From Norana najaformis (Eukaryota > Annelida > Clitellata > Crassiclitellata > Hormogastridae): DNA of 64,000 bases. Both the position numbers and the translations under genes were made by a program. Shown here one piece after another: positions 1 to 12,279 of the stretch. Where the stretch lies: contig OZ029914.1 of NCBI GenBank assembly GCA_964023275.1, positions 11,638,341-11,702,340 of the forward strand, written 5' to 3'. The notes under the pieces are model-generated. The model worked only from the letters and a program-made list of their open reading frames with translations, had not been told where the DNA came from and searched no databases. The number at the start of each line of letters is the position of its first letter. Position 1 is the stretch's first letter.

Positions 1-2
1 GT

Positions 3-455
3 GATGTTTTGAATAAAGTCGGAAAAGCCAACGTCATTTCAATTTTGGACTGTCGAAGTGCATATTGGACTTGTCCAGTAAAAGAAGAGGATCAGTGGAA
101 AATGGCGTTCGTAACCCACAATGGACGATTCGAGTTTCCCAGAGTCCGATTTGGCATGGTAAATTCTGGGCGAACATTTGTCAAGGTTATTAACGTGGTT
201 TTGCAGCCTATACGTGAATTCTCAGAACCTTATGTGGATGACATTGCGGTTCATTCCCAGGATCGGGATTTACATTTGAAGCACTTAGAGTCATTTTTAA
301 AACGTGTGAGGGAACATGACATTACTTTGAATGTAAAAAAATGCATTTTTGCTAAAAGCGAAGTGAAATTTATTGGGCATGTAGTTGGATCTGGCAAGAA
401 AATGGCAGAATTTGTCGAAACTAAAGTGTCAGCTTCCGTTACAGCGGACGAATAA
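3..455 (+). pseudogene. Ty3/gypsy-type reverse transcriptase fragment
   Basis: The frame is open from the window edge, so the 5' part lies outside. The translation carries the palm-domain blocks of a Ty3/gypsy reverse transcriptase. These are an Asp-containing block (SILDCRSAYW), the block usually read as F-x-x-mPFGL-x-NAP (here FPRVRFGMVNSGRTF), the catalytic YVDD at about residues 76-79, and the KCIF...KFIGHVV block that precedes the connection domain. YVDD is intact, but the normally conserved PFGL and NAP residues are changed. The frame stops at 453-455, just after the GH block, so connection, RNase H and integrase are absent. This is a degenerate, internally truncated element. The first Met in this frame is not a real start, because the frame runs in from upstream. 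The family call is firm; the clade is not determined. Confidence 0.85.
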
Positions 456-458
456 TTT

Positions 459-700
459 TGTGATGACAGAGACGCATAACCCTCTTGCATTATAAATACG
501 CTTACATAATATATAGCAGGGCAGTAAGGCACACCGATAAAGCCAATAGCGGAAATAACCCTTGACTAGCGAATACCCTCACTGAGAACCTCTTGTATAA
601 GCTATAGGGGGCCTATGTATATCTTGTGTGTAATAAACAGGCCACAATAGACTGCAAACCAATATGGACGCGGTACAAACCAACGTGTATAGCTAACACC
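459..700 (+). repeat. Possible 3' LTR of the adjacent gypsy remnant
   Basis: A TG start (TGTGATGACAG) directly follows the broken RT frame. It is followed by a TATA-like TATAAATA at 491-498 and a polyadenylation-type AATAAA at 632-637, spaced as U3-R-U5 would be. I cannot fix the 3' end, and no second LTR is in the window to compare, so this is a suggestion only. Confidence 0.3.
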
Positions 701-1145
701 AGGCCAAAGGATTACATTCGACACAAGCTGCATTGCCGAGTGTTGTTGCCAACACCTTGCCACTATCTAATATGTGATCTTTTGTTAGCGCGAGACAAAC
801 GCCCATACTTTACAACAACAATGCATACACAGAAATATAGTACTAGGTCGTGCAACAATGTAAAATCAGTCTGAAAGTCCAATAAAAATTATTATAGCTA
901 AAAAATTCATAATAGAGCAGAGGGGGAGGTGCTAGACTACCACACCACTGCCGCGCGTGTTGGTGCGAGTCCTGGCAGATGTCTTTTTGCATGCCATGTG
1001 GGGTGCAAATGCATACATGAAGCTAATCCGTGCCAAAAAACGGGCAAGAAGAGTGTTTACAAAAATACTAGGGGAGCTGTTGCAGCGTCTTAAGATTTAC
1101 ATTAGGGAAAAGGCTTGGTATAGGATATAGGCCTCAACGCTACGG
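700..1145. other. No gene seen
   Basis: Mixed-composition DNA between the gypsy remnant and the next repeat. Short ORFs here show no recognisable domain. Confidence 0.5.
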
Positions 1146-1149
1146 CTAC

Positions 1150-1466
<317 letters not shown>

Positions 1467-1489
1467 NNNNNNNNNNNNNNNNNNNNNNN
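1467..1489. other. Assembly gap (23 N)
   Basis: Run of N. The repeat copy on its left and an (AT)n tract on its right probably caused the break. Confidence 1.
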
Positions 1490-1579
1490 TCATGAACAGT
1501 CCGGATATTTTAATTACCGTCACAACCAGCTGCGAGCTGAAGGTCGACAGATGCTCCAGTACGAGGATTTATTCAGAGA

Positions 1580-1582
<3 letters not shown>

Positions 1583-1649
<67 letters not shown>
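1583..1649. repeat. (AT)n microsatellite
   Basis: Uninterrupted AT dinucleotides, 67 bp. The ORFs spanning it on both strands are artefacts. Confidence 0.97.
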
Positions 1650-1651
<2 letters not shown>

Positions 1652-3378
1652 TTGCATAGAAAAGTGGTACTCAAACTTTTTCAGACTGGGGCACACGTGG
1701 CAATGCAAATTTCTGTCGCGCATACTTGTGTTCTTAATGTTGAACTTTCGTGTAATTAACAGTAAAATTAATTGTACTTAACACTTTGCACTACAGTGAC
1801 TATACTCAAATTCTATTACAATACAACCAATGTTACATAAATATCAGGCCGACGAAAGTTTTCATACAAATATAATTGTATAAATAGACAAAAATGCGCT
1901 GTTATTTAGACGAAAATATTTTTTACTATCAATATTTGGTGGCACACATCTGGCTGTCTCTCAGCACACAGTTTGAGAAACTCTGACACAAACAATTTTC
2001 AAATTATTGATATATATAATCGAATTCTATCTTAAATGAGGTGTACTTTCAACTAACTACGCAAATACTTTATAACGTTTGAGTATAAAACTAATATAAT
2101 TATACATGTGCTCTGTTGTTACCAAACAAACATGATTGTATATACAGTATATATATATATATATAGAGAGAGAGATAGAAAGAGACATACACAAAGAGAA
2201 TTCAAAATCTTCTTAGCTTCTCCACCTCCTGCAAATTGCTTCCCAGCCTCGTCTCTTCAGACAGAAATCTTCATCGAATTCCCCTAATTATATATTAGTT
2301 CAAAGATCAACTGGCTCCATTAGATAGGCACTTACATAGCCCTATATTTAAAGTAGGCCTGTTTTTGTTCGCAGTGTACATCTGCTCATCCTTCACACTA
2401 GCCAGCCAGATACGGTGCTTAGGAGTGAATATTACAATTTATAAAGATATGTCAGTCAAGTGCTTATTCTCTTATCTCAAAATTACTCTTGGCTTTCATA
2501 ATATTTCGATTCGCGAGAGCAGCTAAAGCGTTGGCTTTTTAATTTTTGTGAGCTATGTCCTAATTCTGGGCTCCTCGTTCGATCTGTTGAACTGTGAGTA
2601 ACTTCGAAAACCATCATCCTCGATATGATCGTCTCCTTCAATTCATGTAAAATACAGAAGCATGAATGAATAGAACGTGCTATCGGAAGTAAATCTCGCG
2701 TGATCTGCTCAGATATCATGCAATAATAGTATGTATCCATTCATTTATCTTGGCCAAGACTATGCGATGCCAAGGAAGAGGGAGGGTTGAGAAGAAAGAA
2801 TAGGATGGAGTAGTAGTTGCCCGTATTAAAATTTATAAATTATGTATATAAGCTTACATAAGATTTTAAAATCACATAGATACAAAAGATACAGATTTAC
2901 AAATAGTTTTCATCATCTGTCTGGCTTTGCTTCATGAAATAGAAATTTCTGCAACATGGCGAATAGTTTGTGAGTTTACTTTTTGTTTGTTAATTTTGGG
3001 AAACTACTGTTACATGAATTCCGTCTTAGTTTGTCTGATGATGTTTCTTGGGAAACCTCAACCTCTGCTGATTGAACATTGAAAAATAACATTATCACCA
3101 TCAAGTAGAAATATTCACCAATTTACGTCAGAAGGTGTCGAAGGGAAAACTCAGACGGAACCCTATCGGTCCAGTCATGCGTAACTGCCCCATTACAGCA
3201 GTCCGTCCTTTAGTGATCGGTAAATGAGTGTCCTCCTATGTACATAATTACTTAGCGCATTTATATAAATCCTCTTTAAGGCTTTGCTCTAACACGAGCT
3301 AAGCGCTAATAGGCTTTCAGTTTTTCTAAGTTTCCACTGATCCATGATCGTTGCCTATAAATAATTAAAGCACACGCG
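1650..3378. other. AT-rich DNA, no gene seen
   Basis: Contains a short (AT)n/(AG)n tract at about 2146-2190. No ORF has a recognisable domain and no repeat shared with the rest of the window was noticed. Confidence 0.5.
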
Positions 3379-3451
3379 CACATGCGTTAATAAGCACATG
3401 CGTTAATAAGCACATGCGCAAATAAGCACATGCATTAATGCGTTAATAAGC
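3379..3451 (+). repeat. 16-bp minisatellite
   Basis: Two exact units of CACATGCGTTAATAAG (3379-3394, 3395-3410), a third with two changes (3411-3426), then a diverged fourth and a partial unit. Confidence 0.9.
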
Positions 3452-5178
3452 TTTCACTGTGGCTATCATCAAATAATAATGATGATTATTTATTATTATA
3501 CTATTATTATAAAAGTTGTTATAAAAATTTACCAAGCCCAATTTAGTATAACTAAATGCCCCGGAAACGTACCAAAATACAGCGCATAAAAGATTTGGTA
3601 GAAAAAGAACTTTTAATACCTTATGTTTACTGTATACTGGTATATACTATATATCTGGTTAGTTATATAGCCCCCTTAAAACCTGTCAAATGCGCTCGTG
3701 CGCATTTAATTATTTTTATAACTCATATATGGGTCTATCATAAACAATGATTACTTTAAGGACTTCATAAATGCAAGTTATACAACCTGATGATTTTTTT
3801 TGAAAAAACTAAACTTGTAAACGCAACAAAATAGGAAAACTGTTCTTAAAGTGCTTTATAAGTGCTTTAAGGACTTCATAAACACAAATTATACAACTTT
3901 AATTTCCTTCCATGAACGAAGATGATTATTAGAAGGATGAAACTCAGCAGCAATATTGGAACCCGAATGTCAAGTGCAACAGCCAACACTTGAAACAATA
4001 CATTGCAAAACAACTGAACATTAACAGATGATATCACGTCAACATACTGTCTTTATACTCAAAGTCAAATGCACTAATAGGAACATTTGATGCGGCGATG
4101 GATGAATATGATGATGCCAATGAAGCAATCTAATCAAACATAATCTGACCTAAATAGCTCATGGGTCGCATCATTATAATGCACAAGCCATAAGCAAGTC
4201 GAAAGAAATAAATCTTTATTTTATATCTGAATGACAGTAAATTAGGAACAAGGATGATGCTATTGACAACAACAACAATTAGAATAAGAGTGATAAAAGT
4301 GACACAGACGATAATTTTGACTATTATCTTTATGCTGATAATGGTAAGAGGGTGGTGATAGTGAAGGTGATAGTGACAATGTTATGATGTTGTTGTTGAT
4401 GGTGATGTTGATGATCTAAATACTTAAAGATAGTGATGTGCTGAACTATTTTCTAAGCTGCAAATGACAAAGAACGTGACAATGATGGTATGTGACCGAC
4501 TGTGAATACTGATGGTGACATATACATGGCTGATCATGTCAACTCCCTCTGCAGATCCTGCTACTATCTGATGTGTCGGATGTGGGCGCAATTTTATTGT
4601 TAGTGCTGCATTGATCCTCTTCCATTCAGTCACTGGAGTTTTATCTTTGCAGGCATGCTCAAATTTCAGAAACACAAGTTGTCGTCTGTCCTCAGCTGGA
4701 TGAATAACATGCTTTTCTCTTGACTTATTTCAACTGGCATATTAGAATCACAAAAAATCAAAACTAAGTGTATCTTCACCTTAACGTCTCAGGAAAATAA
4801 AACAATTGACAATCATGGCAGAAACGGGTTGCTAGAACCCGGCAATGATGAAATATTTTATTGGTAACATGCAAAGGCCAAAGCAAGATCACTAAAAGCC
4901 AGATGCACATCCCATCGTAACAGCTCCTCTGTCTTCTCTCTGATCTTCTGGCAACCGGACTCTTTTGTACCTTGTGAACAACCTAACATTTTGCATCATG
5001 GTCTCAGACACTATGCATGTATATATATATCAATGGGTCCCTGCACGTGAATTATGTATTAGGTGTGGATGAATAAGACTAGAGCATATTTGCATGATCC
5101 TGATTAATCAGCAAGTATATATATATATATATACTTCAAGCGACTATCGTATTAAAGTATCTTTTGCATTTTTTCCAG
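3452..5178. other. AT-rich DNA with triplet tracts, no confident gene
   Basis: Contains GAT/GTT-type triplet DNA at 4255-4420 and (AT)n tracts near 5027 and 5117. A minus-strand frame at about 4424-4720 has mixed, non-repetitive amino acid composition but no family I recognise; it is discussed in the findings. Confidence 0.45.
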
Positions 5179-5379
5179 ATTCTCTATGTATACCTGTTTG
5201 TGCATGAGGCAGCTCCAGATCATTTCCTGATTGTGACCAACTTACTGCGAAGAACTCTTCCTCGACAACTGACTGAGGACAACCATGTCCTCCAACCTTC
5301 AAGGAAGCTGTAATCCAGAAAGCGGAAATGTTCTTTATTCACAACAATCAGGCACAGTTTTTGCACGATAAAATTAATT
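5179..5379 (+). pseudogene. FAF2/UBXD8-like UBX terminal exon, copy A (frameshifted)
   Basis: After a canonical polypyrimidine-AG acceptor (TTTTTTCCAG ending at 5178) the frame reads ILYVYLFVHEAAPDHF, then LIVTNLLRRTLPRQLTEDN. Relative to copy B at 46275, one base is missing just after EDN, and the frame then runs into a stop. In the shifted frame the remainder reads as a PPTFKEAVIQKAEMFF-like tail. The order of motifs (FQI..NFPRR.LPC.PSE...PPT..EAG....E.LF) matches what I recall of the C-terminal UBX domain of FAF2/UBXD8. That protein is an ER/lipid-droplet p97 adaptor whose UBX domain binds VCP/p97. No upstream FAF2 exons are seen. The acceptor suggests this copy keeps a genuine exon boundary, but the frameshift makes it non-functional. 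The assignment rests on motif memory, not a search. Confidence 0.65.
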
Positions 5380-5604
5380 AATCAGAAGGATGCAGGTGGA
5401 AACGCTTGCCGAAATTGTTACCTCAGTTGACAATTTGAGAAAAATGCCTTCTATGTTGTCGTTCCACATCTCTACAACTTTAAGAGCATTTGGTATTAGG
5501 TTTCGAGGTACAGTATGTGAGATTGATAGGGCACCATTTTAAACTAAATCATCAAGTAATACCGTTTTGTCATCCAGGGCATTGGATGCTTTCAGCTATA
5601 AATT

Positions 5605-5826
5605 AAGAGTTGGTCATTTTGAACTAGTTTGTCATCAGGACAAATGCGTAAATTGCACCATTTTGTCATCCTGAACCAGGTTGTTATTTTGAACCAATCT
5701 GACCGTCTTGGGACACTTTGTCGTCTTGTTAAATGTTGTCTCCTTGAACCATTTTGGCCTGCTGAACTGCTATGTTATCTTGCACCAGTTTGTCATTTTG
5801 AACCAATTTTATCATCTTGAAATAAT
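5605..5826 (+). repeat. Degenerate minisatellite (TTGTCATTTTGAACCA-like units)
   Basis: About a dozen imperfect units around TTTTGTCATCTTGAACCA. Copy B has only one unit at about 46700, so the array grew after the duplication. Confidence 0.8.
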
Positions 5827-6679
5827 GATGTATTTCCTTATAAAAATTGTTCTCTTCAAGTGGTGTATAACATCCTGAAAATTTTAATTGAAGCTTAGGT
5901 ATCACTTAGTGCTCTGTCAATACTGATTGTGTGCTTTAGCGCTAATCTTTGTGACATATTTGGTGAACTGGTTAAAAGAACTGGTCTAATCATAAGTCAA
6001 TTCTTAATTCCTAAATATTGCCTTCTCATATCATAGGACGTTAAATATGTTCTTGTCAAAATATGTTCCTCCGGAGCCAAATTTTGCAGTGCAATGGTCT
6101 TGAGAGATTAATGTTAAGTTTTGTTAATTTGAAGCTCTGTTGTCATTGTTTTAAGCTATTGCTATTGTTCATAATGCAACTATCGGACAACCATAGAGTA
6201 TTCTATCATATACATAAACGTGCCTTATTTTTATTGCAGCTGCTTAGTGGGCTCTTTGTTGCCAACCTTCACCTCTATTAGTCTGGAACTTTCCTTTATT
6301 TTAAGAATCAGAATGGTGTGCTAATATCATGATAATAGTAACTGGGCTAATATTTGTAGAGGCTTGTAACAATAGTAGCTTGTAATGCGTAGCTAGTTTT
6401 GCTGGTGATTTAACTAGAAACTCAGAGTACTGTGGCAGTAGTGCATTCTTAATGCTGATGCTGGCATGAATAGTGAAGTGAAGGTAAGCTATCATCACTT
6501 TGAGGTTCTGTAATTATTATTATTATTATTTGTCCTAAGGTATTTGTGATCCCTCATTAAGTAAAAAATTATATGGATGAAATATTGATTTCTAAAATGG
6601 CCAGTCTTCGCTGATGTCTGGCTCCTCAAAAGTGCCCCGGAAGGCAATCGAATTAAAACGCTGAATTACTACTACTACT

Positions 6680-6690
6680 ACTGTTATTAA

Positions 6691-6721
<31 letters not shown>

Positions 6722-8137
6722 TAATTATTATTATGACATTTCTAAGTTATTGGTATTGTTGTTATCCTATATGTTCATAGTAGAGTTCCAGAGAAGCAGA
6801 GGGCATTTCCACGCTGGACAGCCACTGAGAGTCTTTGGAGCAGGTAGCTGGTCTCCAGTGGATCGTGGGTTGCCATTGTCATCCTTCGTCCTAACTCCCA
6901 CACAAAATCCAATCCTTCCGTACTCCATGCGCCGCTGATCTCCAGTGCGACCGCCAAAATAGAGTGGGTTTGGGCTATAGTGGTGAGACTGAGACTGCCC
7001 GGTTTGCAGCTTCACTTGGTCCGGTTGAAGTAAATCCTAGACGTGACGCTGCAAATATGTCAGAAACTGTCACATCCCATGTAAGACACCTTGCGCGAGA
7101 CCACGGGATAAGAGTCACGCCTTCCGGTCGTTTGCCATCTTCCCTGGTGAGTTCCAACGGTTCTTTCTGAGCAGGGATGTTCGCTCTGGTGAGCGCTCTC
7201 CATATAATGTCGTTGAGCATGTTATGGCGTTGTTGTCTGCCAGCACTCTTTCTGCAGACCAGACCGTGAAGTCCTCTGGCGTCGACTCTTTCGCCACAGT
7301 GACACAGATGTGGCTCGCACAGTGTGGTTCCCAGTCGTATTCCAACCGCGGTCCGTATCACCTCATCCGAAAGACGGAGTCCCAATGCGGCTACTGGAGG
7401 AGCCAGCATCCAATCTCCAGAGTGTGGTGCTTGAGAGGCCAAGAGACGAGCGCGGTCTAGTGGGTTGTTCTGACTCATGTAAGCTCGCCGACGCCTTGCT
7501 TGTCCAGCGACTGTCCCATTCCCTTTGTCGATGAGCTGCTGATCCAGTTGGTGGTTTTGCACCCGTGAAGACCATCCATGCATTCAGTGCGGTATTCACC
7601 AGCTCGTCTGAGGTATCGGCTGATTCTGGTGGCAGCATGTGTGTTTGGAGTTCGCTTGTGCTTGCAGCAGAGGCCAAGAAGGCAGAAAGTGCCAGCGTAG
7701 AAGCACAGTGAATCCCAAGACCGCCATCCTTAACCGGAAGGGACGCCTGGAGCCATTTCTCATCTGACAGCTCAACGTTTAAGATAGTCGATAACCCTTC
7801 TCTTAATAGAGAGTCAAATCTGGTTAAACTGGGGCATTCGGTGCAAACGGCTCTGGGCATTGTGTAGAGCAGCTTCGGAACGCTCAAACCGTTTCGCAAC
7901 AGCACTAGGGCGTCATGTGCGTGAAGCAATGAGAGCCTCCCAACTGCTCGTTCTAGATCATTTGCCTTCACATTCACCACCTTTACAACGGCTGGCCCCG
8001 GCATCAGTGGTGTGCCCAATAGTGCTGCCTCTCCTAATGGTGGATGGTTGAAGCTGGACAACGCGAGATTGTCGAATTGATTTTCGTTATTCTGGGAAAC
8101 AATCTCGCATTTGGCGCGGTTAAGTCGAAGTCCGACT
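6680..8137 (-). mobile_element. LINE (non-LTR retrotransposon), 3' half, with restriction-endonuclease-like tail
   Basis: Read on the minus strand, the coding part starts near 8137 with a GLRLNRAKCEIVS-like block of the RT thumb region. It continues through KWLQASLPVKDGGLGI and SAFLASAAS (frame 8061-7363). The frame then shifts near 7480 to the frame 7583-6975, with DRARLLASQAPHSGDW, LCHCGERVDARGLHGLVC (a Cys/His knuckle) and RKSAGRQQRHNMLND. The tail, KRPEGVTLIPW...LTWDVTV, resembles the PD..(D/E).K site of restriction-like LINE endonucleases, with PD changed to PE. The 3' end reads CTTAGAAATGTCATAATAA on the minus strand followed by a (TAA)n tail (6688-6733). The RT core is missing and the frames are broken, so it is dead. 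It sits inside duplicated block A, where copy B has no such element. Confidence 0.85.
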
Positions 8138-9263
8138 TATTATTATTATTATTATAATTATTACGAAATTTTTAACGCGCGCAAAGTCACAGAAATGCGA
8201 ATGCAAGTTGGGAAGGTAAAAAGGTGTGTCCTGTTGCTGTGTGGCCATGGTTGTGTTTGCAACTCAGCCTTTGACCTAGGTACCATGTTCATGAGGAGCT
8301 AAAATAGAAGCATGCAGTCAAGTGTGTTAACTTTACCTGTTTACAAAACTGTGGAAGTTAGAACAAGCAAATTCGTTTGCCAAGGTTTTGTATATAATAT
8401 TACGTGGAAACAGAACGGGGACGTCCATATATTGAGGACATAGATGTTCAACCCCTACGGCTGTAGAATTCAGTAAATCAAATGAACATTTATATCTAGC
8501 TGTCTTTTTAATTCACATAGATGTAAGATTGCGGTTAGACAGGCCAAAATCTTCCCACTCTCACTTGTATGGGCAAATTTATTTAAGCCGACATGAGGTA
8601 GGACAATAAATCCTATAAACCCATCTGTTTGGATATAATGTCAGACATTGCTTGCAAGCGCGTTTTAAAGTACATAATGTCTGGTAATCGACCATGTTGC
8701 CAGAAAATTACGTGTGTAATCTTGGAGTATGGATGTATATATCCAAACACTTCTTTAGCGTGTTTTCAAAATAATCTCACAAAGGTGCTACAGCATGGCT
8801 ATCGAGAAGTTCCCAAAAACGTAAGTCTTAAGATGGGCCCCGAATGTTTTCTGAGCTAAGCTACTGCTATTGTTCAGGATGCAACTTTCGGACAATCACA
8901 GAGTATTCTATCGTATACATACACGTGCCCTGTTTGTGTTATCGGCTGATCATATCACTTGCCTGGGCAAATGTAGGCCTAGTGACATTGGCATAAGGTT
9001 GGGCATTAAATTCTATGAAGCTATAATAGCAGACATTGCTTGTAAGCATGCTTTTAAGTACATAATGCCTAGCAATTGACCATGTTGCCAGAACATTAAG
9101 AGTCTTGGGAGTCGTCCATAAACGACGTCCACAAGAAAATTACGTACACTAAACCCCTCCACCTTCTTGTCCACATTTGGCTTTACCTTCCCCATCTTTC
9201 TTTGTCGACGTCCGCACTTAAGCGGAGTGTGAAGACCTAGATTAGGCTACCAGTTGGTTTTGC
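8138..9263 (+). other. Copy A downstream DNA, no gene
   Basis: Colinear with about 47030-47700. A segment at 8870-9080 also resembles 6170-6240. No coding frame with a recognisable domain. Confidence 0.6.
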
Positions 9264-9905
9264 AGGGCTAAGTGTGTCGTTTGTTACTGTCGCATTCATC
9301 AAAGGGACTGTAATTTGATCCAATGCCGTCAAACTGTTTGATGTCTGACTGATGTTTGTGTTTAGGCACATGCTTTACGGAAATAACTTCATGTATCAAA
9401 ATTAGATGCAGACACTCGCATTGGGAAAAGCTTCCTCCTCTTGTCTGCATTTGGCATTACCCACCCCATCTCCCTTTGTTGGTTCTACGGGGCTAAGTGT
9501 GCGGCTAAGTGGGCTATATTGACACTGCCGCATTCATCAAATCGACTGTAATTAGATCCAAATCCGTCAAACTGTTTGATGTCTGACTGATGTTTGTGTT
9601 AAGGCACATGCTTTACGGAAATAATTGTCTTATCAAAATACAGAAGTCCGCATTTTCCAAAATCATCCTTCTCTTGTCTCCATTTGGCATTACCCCTCCC
9701 ATCTCCCTTTGTTGCAGGGCTATATGTGCCGCTAAGTGGGGTATTTTTATACTGTCGCATTCATCAAAGGGACTGTAATTAGATCCAATGCAGTATAAAC
9801 TGTTTGATGTCTGATTGATGTTTGTGTTACGGAAATGATTGTATGTATAAAAAATTAAAAGCAGAAATCCGCATTGGGAAAACCTTCTTCCTCTTATCTG
9901 CATTT
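9264..9905 (+). repeat. Three tandem copies of a ~226-bp unit
   Basis: Units start at about 9264, 9488 and 9716. Each carries GCATTCATCAAA..GACTGTAAT, CTGTTTGATGTCTGA.TGATG, TTACGGAAAT and a CTTCCTCCTCTT-like end. Block B has one related unit at about 47700-48040. Confidence 0.85.
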
Positions 9906-12200
9906 ATCGCTTTTTGGTTATCCCTCACTCCCCTCTCTCCTTCCTCAGCCGATGGACATATGGCATGTTACCAAATGGATAACTTCATTACTTTGTAATT
10001 GCGGATATCAATGATGCACGACCACCAAGTACATAATAATGCCCGGTAATCAGCAAAGTTGCTAGAACATCCATGGTCTTGCTGCAGAGGGCTGTGACTG
10101 AGGTTTACAGTGACATCGTGTTTCAGCTTATTTTGGTGAGTGTAACTTTTGACGACTGAAGGATGACGCAAGTAGGTCATGCAAAAGATTTTGTTGTCTA
10201 TATTATGTCGTATCAGTTTGTTGTTTAAATTATGTCTTATCAGATTTCAATTTTCTGTCCGTGGTCTCTGGTGACAGAAAAAGTAAAAACTCTGGTCATT
10301 AGATGAGAACTTAAAGAAATTCATAGACGTATATGTCAAAAGTCTTTTAAAGATTTTGATGATAATATTATTGCCGGGAGCATTTTTGTTATATGAGTTA
10401 GAGGAAATGTGGTGGGTTATCTTAATCTGACAAGACGTGACACCACGAGAAGGATGTTGAACAGGAGATTGGGTCAAAAGGTGAAGGAAGGCTAATGAAA
10501 CCAAATGGAAACGTAAATTTTGGTTGAAAAGATTAACAGTTGCTTAATTTTAAATCATTTTAAGCAGAATAATGTAATGCATCAGAACATTTTTCGCCTT
10601 TGGAAAACTTGTTGATTCTCACCCTACAGGGCTGGACCAGAAAGAGAAGATCTTGAATTGCTTACAGGGAACAAAAAGTAAGGAAGGAAAAAAGACTCTT
10701 TTCCTTGTTATTTTGAGGTTTAGTGTTGTCTCGCTTACATAAAACTGTTGATTAACACAGTTAAAATGGTTAATAGAAAAATAATTTTAAGCCAAGTGAT
10801 GTATATCAGATTGATTTTGGAATGTGATTCAACACGGCTTCCGATGGTTATGTTCTAGGAAGGTTCTACCAATGTAGAATTACATCACAGCAATAGAACA
10901 ACCATTTGCTAAGGTAGGAATGTCTTGATAATGAATTTTCAGTTTCTAGCAGCATGACAGGTTCCGAAGTATAAACCCAACTATGATTGGATGATCTTTC
11001 ATGAAGTGCTTTGCAAGTCACATAAAGTATTTCGTTACGAGAAACTGTTTGATACTTGTTCAAGTTCGTTTTAGTTAACATTTTGATTTCAATTTTGGTG
11101 ACATTTTAGATATTGTTTTCTCTGTCATTGTTCCACTGCTTTCTTGTACAAATTTGATAAATAGTTTAAGAACTTCTCTATCATTTCAAAAGAAAATATT
11201 TCCTGCATAAGTCAATAAAAACTTACACAAATGTGTATCAGCCATGCTGTTAATATAACCTAAACATGAATAGCTGTTCTTGAAAGTGTTATGGATTTTC
11301 GTTGCAGCCATCTGTAGTGAAAAGTTGTAAAAACAATGAGGGTTTTAGTTTTTGTATATTGTGGACTGTATTATGTCGGATAATTTAGCTTAGGTATTTG
11401 TGTAATTAATTCCTACGGAACACTGGGGAACAGTTAGGCGGATGTAATTAACGAGAGGCGGATAGGACGCCCGTGATTGAAAGGTGGAGGTAAACAAGAG
11501 AGAGAGAGAGAGAGAGAGAGAGGCGGAACAGAGGGACGCCGATCGGATGGCGAAAGGGAGAAGTTGGATGATTGACAGACGGAAGGGGAAAGTTAAGGAA
11601 GGGTGCGAAGCGAAGAGGGCATTCGCTAAACAACGGTCGAAGGAGGCGTTAGCTTCCGGAGAACAGAAGAAAAATAATAAAACTGTATCTCTTAAACGGA
11701 CCTCGCTAGATTAATAGGCCGATGCGAATCATAGACTCTGATTTTGCCGAATTTGCTGTATATACGGTGTACATAGTTGTAATATACGTGTTAAAGAAAG
11801 AATCGGTGTTAAGTCTCTGTACGGTCGGACTGATCCATTCAAAAATCCGCCTAAAGTCCCCCGAAGAGTTAAGCCTCTGATCAATAGCACCGTTCACCAC
11901 CATATCCTGAAAGGAGATTTGTGTTCGCCAGCGACCCTTGATGCGCAGGACTCACAAGCAAACTCTTCCTTCAGTACACCATCTTTCTTCCACCGAGTTT
12001 TCTGCAGACATAAATCTTTCTGAGCTATATCATGTTTGCAACAACTAAATACAAACTGGAAAATCTTGCGCTTATTACAAAGCAGCCTGTTTTTTGAAGT
12101 TAGAATGTTTTCAGCATCAATTGTAATTCACATAGATAACATAAGCATAGTTACTAATTCCGGAATTAAAGCCATTCGCGTTTTGTTAATCGTTACAAAT
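9906..12200 (+). other. Distal part of duplicated block A, no gene
   Basis: Colinear in pieces with 48060-48430 and 55330-56900. Contains a short (GA)n tract at 11497-11522. Small ORFs such as 11484-11714 are built on the GA tract and show no domain. Confidence 0.55.
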
Positions 12201-12279
12201 TGCAGTCCAAATATTATTAAGCAGACTGTATAATAATAAGCGTATATAAAAGGCGTTTAGACAAATGATCCAATAAGCC

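Larger units (their letters stand above)
5179..12200 (+). repeat. Duplicated block, copy A (UBX exon plus downstream DNA)
   Basis: Segments here recur in the same order and orientation elsewhere. 5179-5540, 6170-6480, 8200-9360 and 10080-10480 match 46275-46630, 46725-47000, 47030-47820 and 48060-48430. 9940-10480 and 11990-12140 match parts of 55330-56900. Insertions specific to this copy are a minisatellite (5605-5826), a LINE (6680-8137) and a triplicated 226-bp unit (9264-9905). There is no coding frame beyond the UBX exon. It could be a very long 3' UTR or plain downstream DNA. Confidence 0.75.
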
